From Conidiobolus incongruus B7586 (taxonomy: Eukaryota; Entomophthoromycota; Entomophthoromycetes; Entomophthorales; Conidiobolaceae): a DNA stretch of 12,730 bases. The translations under genes and the position numbers were made by a program. The stretch spans positions 1 to 12,730 of the forward strand of contig JNEM01009804.1 of NCBI GenBank assembly GCA_000697335.1. Direction: 5' to 3'. Shown piece after piece: positions 8,012-12,730 of this stretch (position 1 is its first letter; each line of letters starts with the position of its first letter). The notes under the pieces were generated by a model. It saw nothing but the letters and a program-made list of their open reading frames with translations. It made no database searches and was not told the origin of the DNA.

Positions 8012-8870
8012 TTACATATCAATTTGTAAAGGGTTTTAGTCCAACAACTATTGTCAAATATAGTAATCTCGACAATCATAAGACCAATAAAATTTAAACC
8101 TTGATCACATGAAAATGCTAATTTATCAACTTAACTGGAAATTCACTCTATCAATAGATTTATGAGACCCTGAATTTCTTACAAAATTGATGTTATCAAT
8201 TTCTAATTAACCAATCACAATAAAATATATTTATCAAAGTTTAAAATCTGAGAATAAATTGATTGGACCAATTTTTTCCCGTTCTACCAAGGACTGATTT
8301 TCCAGTCATTCAATTTACCCATTCTTAAATTGGTTTCGAATATCCTCAATAATAGATCCATATGTTACCAACCCTTCAATTTTAACTACAACAAGATTTA
8401 ATACCAACAATCAATATATCAATTACACTTAATAGAAAATAACAGTGATATTATCTCTAAATAATAATCGAACTAAAACTAAAATTCCAATTTAATATAA
8501 GTAATTTGATATTATAACGTCATTCAAGATAATCAGATAATAGATAATTATAATTTAATCAATCTAATTTCATTCCACATACAATGCGACTAAATTACCA
8601 AATTAGGTAATAACTAATCTCTCTGAACTAAATTAGTCAATTCAAAACTTCTAGATTATTATTGAATATATGTGTAATTTTTAAAATATATAAAATAAAT
8701 CCCATTTGTTCAAATTACAAGCATAGATGAAGCGTACTTTATACTAAAGGATTCCCTCAGTTCAATGTAAAATGGTAACTAGGTTGAAGATTTATACTGA
8801 TACCAATATGCATTACCAAGGTTATAATCTGAATTTAATTGATGACGTTATTTAGATTGAAAATTGCGTT
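8012..8870. other. Non-coding stretch, less AT-rich, with more C than G on the plus strand
   Basis: This part is visibly less AT-rich than the DNA to its right. On the plus strand C outnumbers G: in 8341-8400 I count 14 C and 3 G, and in 8401-8460 10 C and 3 G. No long frame, tRNA or repeat is found. It may be the far promoter of ILV2 or a decayed gene read on the minus strand. Confidence 0.4.
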
Positions 8871-11800
8871 ATATTAAAAAAAAATTTTTGGAATTGAAAT
8901 ATAATATAAAAAATTTATTATATTAATTAAAAAAAAATGATTTCATTTTGTTGATATTTTTTAATAAATTCCCCCATAATTTTGATAATATATGATTTGA
9001 AAATAGTTCATAAACTATGATTAAATTATCAGGGGATAAATTTTATTGAGGATGTTATTTGTAAATATATTAAGTTGTTTTGATTAGGAGTTCGATAATC
9101 AGGTTTAGTTCAATATATCTATTATTTCCATCAACTTCAATTTTTATACAACAGAGATTATTAGAATTTTAATCTTGTAATAACATCATGGACTGTTAGA
9201 TACAAAAATTGATGTTTTGATATGCCATTATGGTAATGCAAAATTTAGAAACTAACAGATAAAAATAGGTTATTTTGACATGCGGAAATAATTGACAAAT
9301 TTTAATCCTTTAATCAATTCAATTACTGTCAATATCAAATTAATTAATCAAATTTGAAAAAATACATACGAAATACTATGAATTTTATTGGATAAAAATA
9401 TACATGGAATTGAGTGAATAATGTTTGGAGAGCTATTTAGAAATTATTTTTAAATTTAGAGTATAAAATGTGAACAAAAGTTTACCACTTCAATACATGA
9501 TTAATCATTTTATTAAACATATTATTGATTTTCGAAAATTATAACTAACTAATAACTAGTTATATGTCACGAATATAAGAAATTAAAAAATTTGTTAATA
9601 ATATATAATATTAATATTGATAACTTTTAAATATTAATAATTTTGAATTTGTTCTGAAGACAAATAATAGAAATCGGGTAATGAATTCAGACTTTGAAAA
9701 AGATAAATATCGTAAATTATCGTACTAATAGATAAAATATTAAAAATTTATTTTAGATTTTTCAAACCTTGATAACAACCTTATAATTGTTTCTAAATAG
9801 TTTTAATATATAATACAAGTTAAATTCACTCCTTAATATGCATCAAAAATAAAATTTAAAAACATGTGAATTTTAATTTATATCAAATTTATTTTGAAGT
9901 AATTCATATATTTCGAGATTTTTATATATTTCAACAAAAAAGAATAAACTAGACAATAATGATATCATTGATTTAATTTAAAATAAATGTCATATAACAT
10001 TAGTTCATATTTATATGATATACAATGATTAGGGTATCTTTTTCATTATACTATTGATTAATTTGATATGATTGGTTTATATTGTTTTGAATCTGAAATT
10101 TAATTATTTTCACTACAATTAATTCCTCAACTTCTAAAATCAACTGAGGCAATATTTATCATGATAAGTTCTATTGATATTATTTGATTTTCATTTAAAG
10201 ATATTAATTTCTTAACCGATATATTACTAAATTCTTGATAATATTAAAGGATTGATTTATGTTCTTTTAATTCAATATGTAATTTATAGAATTAAACTAT
10301 ATTTTAAGATTTGATTATAATTCATATTAAATATTAAAATCCGAAGATATTATTGATAGGCACCGCGTTAGTAAAATGTCATATATAAACTATTATTAGC
10401 CTTTCTGAACAATATTAATATTAAATAATTCTAAAATAGCCAGTTTAAATATAAAATATTTTTATAACTTGATAAGATTTTTATATTTCAAATTTATATG
10501 ATAATATATGGCTATTTTTTACCAAGTTAATAATCATATTATCACCAAATATTAATAAAAATATTTCAAAACTTATCAATTTCAATTAAAGATTAGAAAA
10601 CCAAATATTATTCATAATTTTTTTATAGAAATATTGATATTATATGGATTTTCAAAATCATCATATTTTTTTAAATTTATATAAAAATAATTTTTGTCTT
10701 ATTTAAATAAATATCAAAATATCAAAATATATAAATATAAAAATATTTTATAAATTGATATAATAACTTTTATTATCTTTATATCCAATATATAATAGAT
10801 TTATATATATTAATTTTTTATTAATATCAATGAATTGTAAATTTAATATATAATCATTTGAAAATATGCCTATTATAAAATCAAAACTACTATAATATTT
10901 AATATTAATATATATTAATATTATCATTTTGTTAATTCTTTTGAATATAAATAAAATTAAAAAAAATATTAACTATAATATATTTTATATAAATTAATAA
11001 TTTTATGATATTATTTTCCTTATTATCTATTAATTTTCTATAATAATTATTATTTTTTAAATTTTAGAAATATGTTGGATTTAATTATTTTTATATTTTT
11101 AAACAGTCAAAAATATTTTTATATTATCGTTTATAAAAATAATTAAAATTTGGTATTATTATATACTTTCTATATTAAATATTAAACTATATATGAAAAT
11201 AATCAAATATAGTAATATATATTGATATATCAGAAATTTATGGATTATAACTTTTATAATTAATTAATATAAATGAACTTTATATTTATTTTTGAACTTA
11301 TTCAAAAACTTTATAAATCAAATCATAATATTTTAGTTATATTTTTTTACAAAATATCCTAAATTTTATATTATAATTAAATATGCCTTACTTATTTATA
11401 ATTGGTTATATTTGTTATTAATTCAGTAATATAAATAAAAATTTAATTTCCAAATTACTTTGATATAATTTTGATTTAATATAAATAGTAATCTTATATA
11501 ATTACTGATTATATAATTATTTAAATATTTCGATAATTTTAAAACTCAAATTAATGGCTAATTCTTAATATATCTTAATAATATTAATCAAAATAATAAG
11601 GATAAAAACTAATTATTTATATTTTGACATATTTTGGGTAATTTCCTTTAAAGTTTTATATTAACAAACAGAGTAATAAATATTACTCTAGACAGGCTAC
11701 TTTCTTAATAAGCTGTTTGAAAATTTTGTATAATTTTAAAGTTGTTATTATAAAATTCTGATAAAAATAAAAGACCTTTTTTAATCATCGTTCGGTTAAT

Positions 11801-12730
11801 AATTAAATTAAATATTGAACTCTTAATATTAAAAAACTACATTTAAATATATGCTTTTATGTTAAAGATGTATGAGTTATCCTAATTATTCTGTATAATA
11901 CTTACAATTTATAAATGAAAATATATTTAAAAAAAGAAAAATTTTACAATTTAATACCATCGTTTTAAATAGTATTATTATATAATTCATTATATATATC
12001 ACATAAATATATCAAAATTAAAATTTTAATATATTATATATATTATAAAATAAAGTCTGTTAAATTATTTCTAAATAAGTGTTTTTACCAACTTTAAAAT
12101 TATTTATGAGATAATCAATTTTGGTAATATTAATACAGAAATTAAATAATTGAATAATTTAAAATTAAAGTTATATAAAAATATATAAAATTTATTATAC
12201 AATATAAAATTAATATTGTCCTTAATTATTAATAACTCTTTGCTATACTTTTGATAAGCTTCTAACACTTATTAAATAGTTTTTTATTAAAGATTGAAAT
12301 CTAATATTTAATAAACTAATTTAATTTATTTGCAAGTTTTTTTATTATAAGTATATTTTTTAATTACCCAAAACAATTATAACCAAATAAATTATAGTTT
12401 AGTGAATTTTTTTAATATGGTAGCTTTTTCCAGTTTTCTTTATATAGAAAATCTTTTATAAATCTAATTTTATATATTTTTTAATTTTTATATACTAACT
12501 TACTAAAGTAAATTATAAAATCAAATATATATATATATATATATTTATTAATAATTAAAATAATTATATAAATTATATTATCTAAAATAAATATATAATT
12601 AAGGTATATTATTTAATAATAAATAAATATATTTAGATATATTTAGTAAACTATTAGCCGAAATATTAACTTTTAATATTTAACTAAGGTGAGTTATAAA
12701 TTTATAGGTTTTTGATATAAAAAGATATAT
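8871..12730. other. Very AT-rich gene-free spacer
   Basis: No reading frame, RNA gene or transposon signature is supportable over these 3.9 kb. AT content climbs towards the right: in 12541-12600 I count one C and no G. Simple-sequence stretches occur (for example a doubled ATATCAAA unit near 10710-10730). I see nothing that identifies an origin, centromere or element. Confidence 0.6.
12525..12544. repeat. (AT)10 microsatellite
   Basis: Ten uninterrupted AT units in the most AT-rich part of the window. It is an ordinary simple repeat, likely variable in length between strains. Confidence 0.9.

Noticed and set aside
8871-12730. Mitochondrial DNA insertion or centromere
   Set aside because: No mitochondrial gene, tRNA or GC cluster is present, and no repeat structure or landmark supports a centromere.

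Overview
The window looks like nuclear DNA of a fungus, probably an early-diverging, strongly AT-rich lineage (zygomycete grade). The evidence is an acetolactate synthase of fungal type with a mitochondrial transit peptide, a second gene cut by four introns of only 47-52 bases (one with a perfect TACTAAC branch site), and very AT-rich spacers. The species cannot be fixed from the sequence alone.

Layout. 1-600 is AT-rich spacer. About 780-1420 holds less AT-rich DNA that may be the decayed remains of a Ty1/copia-like element on the minus strand; this is a weak call. 2065-3487 (+) is a five-exon gene for a 406-residue protein of the TRIP4/ASC-1/Rqt4 family with a complete C2HC5 zinc-binding module. 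It has a possible overlapping upstream ORF and a repeated CGGAATT box in front. 3792-3865 (-) is a degenerate tRNA-Ile(AAT). 3866-5554 is AT-rich spacer with one hairpin. 5664-7658 (-) is intronless ILV2, the catalytic subunit of acetolactate synthase. Upstream of it, 257 bases before its ATG, lies a perfect 9-bp Gcn4/CPC1-type site. From about 8870 to the end I see only spacer whose AT content rises to extreme values, with no supportable gene.

The two genes are convergent and separated by about 2.2 kb, so they share no promoter. Their known roles differ: ILV2 makes branched-chain amino-acid precursors in mitochondria, and the TRIP4/Rqt4 family acts on stalled or collided ribosomes in the cytosol. 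A loose link through amino-acid starvation is conceivable but nothing in the sequence demonstrates it. I found no convincing previously undescribed system. The most useful observations are the spliced gene model, the Gcn4 site, the tRNA relic and the possible upstream ORF.
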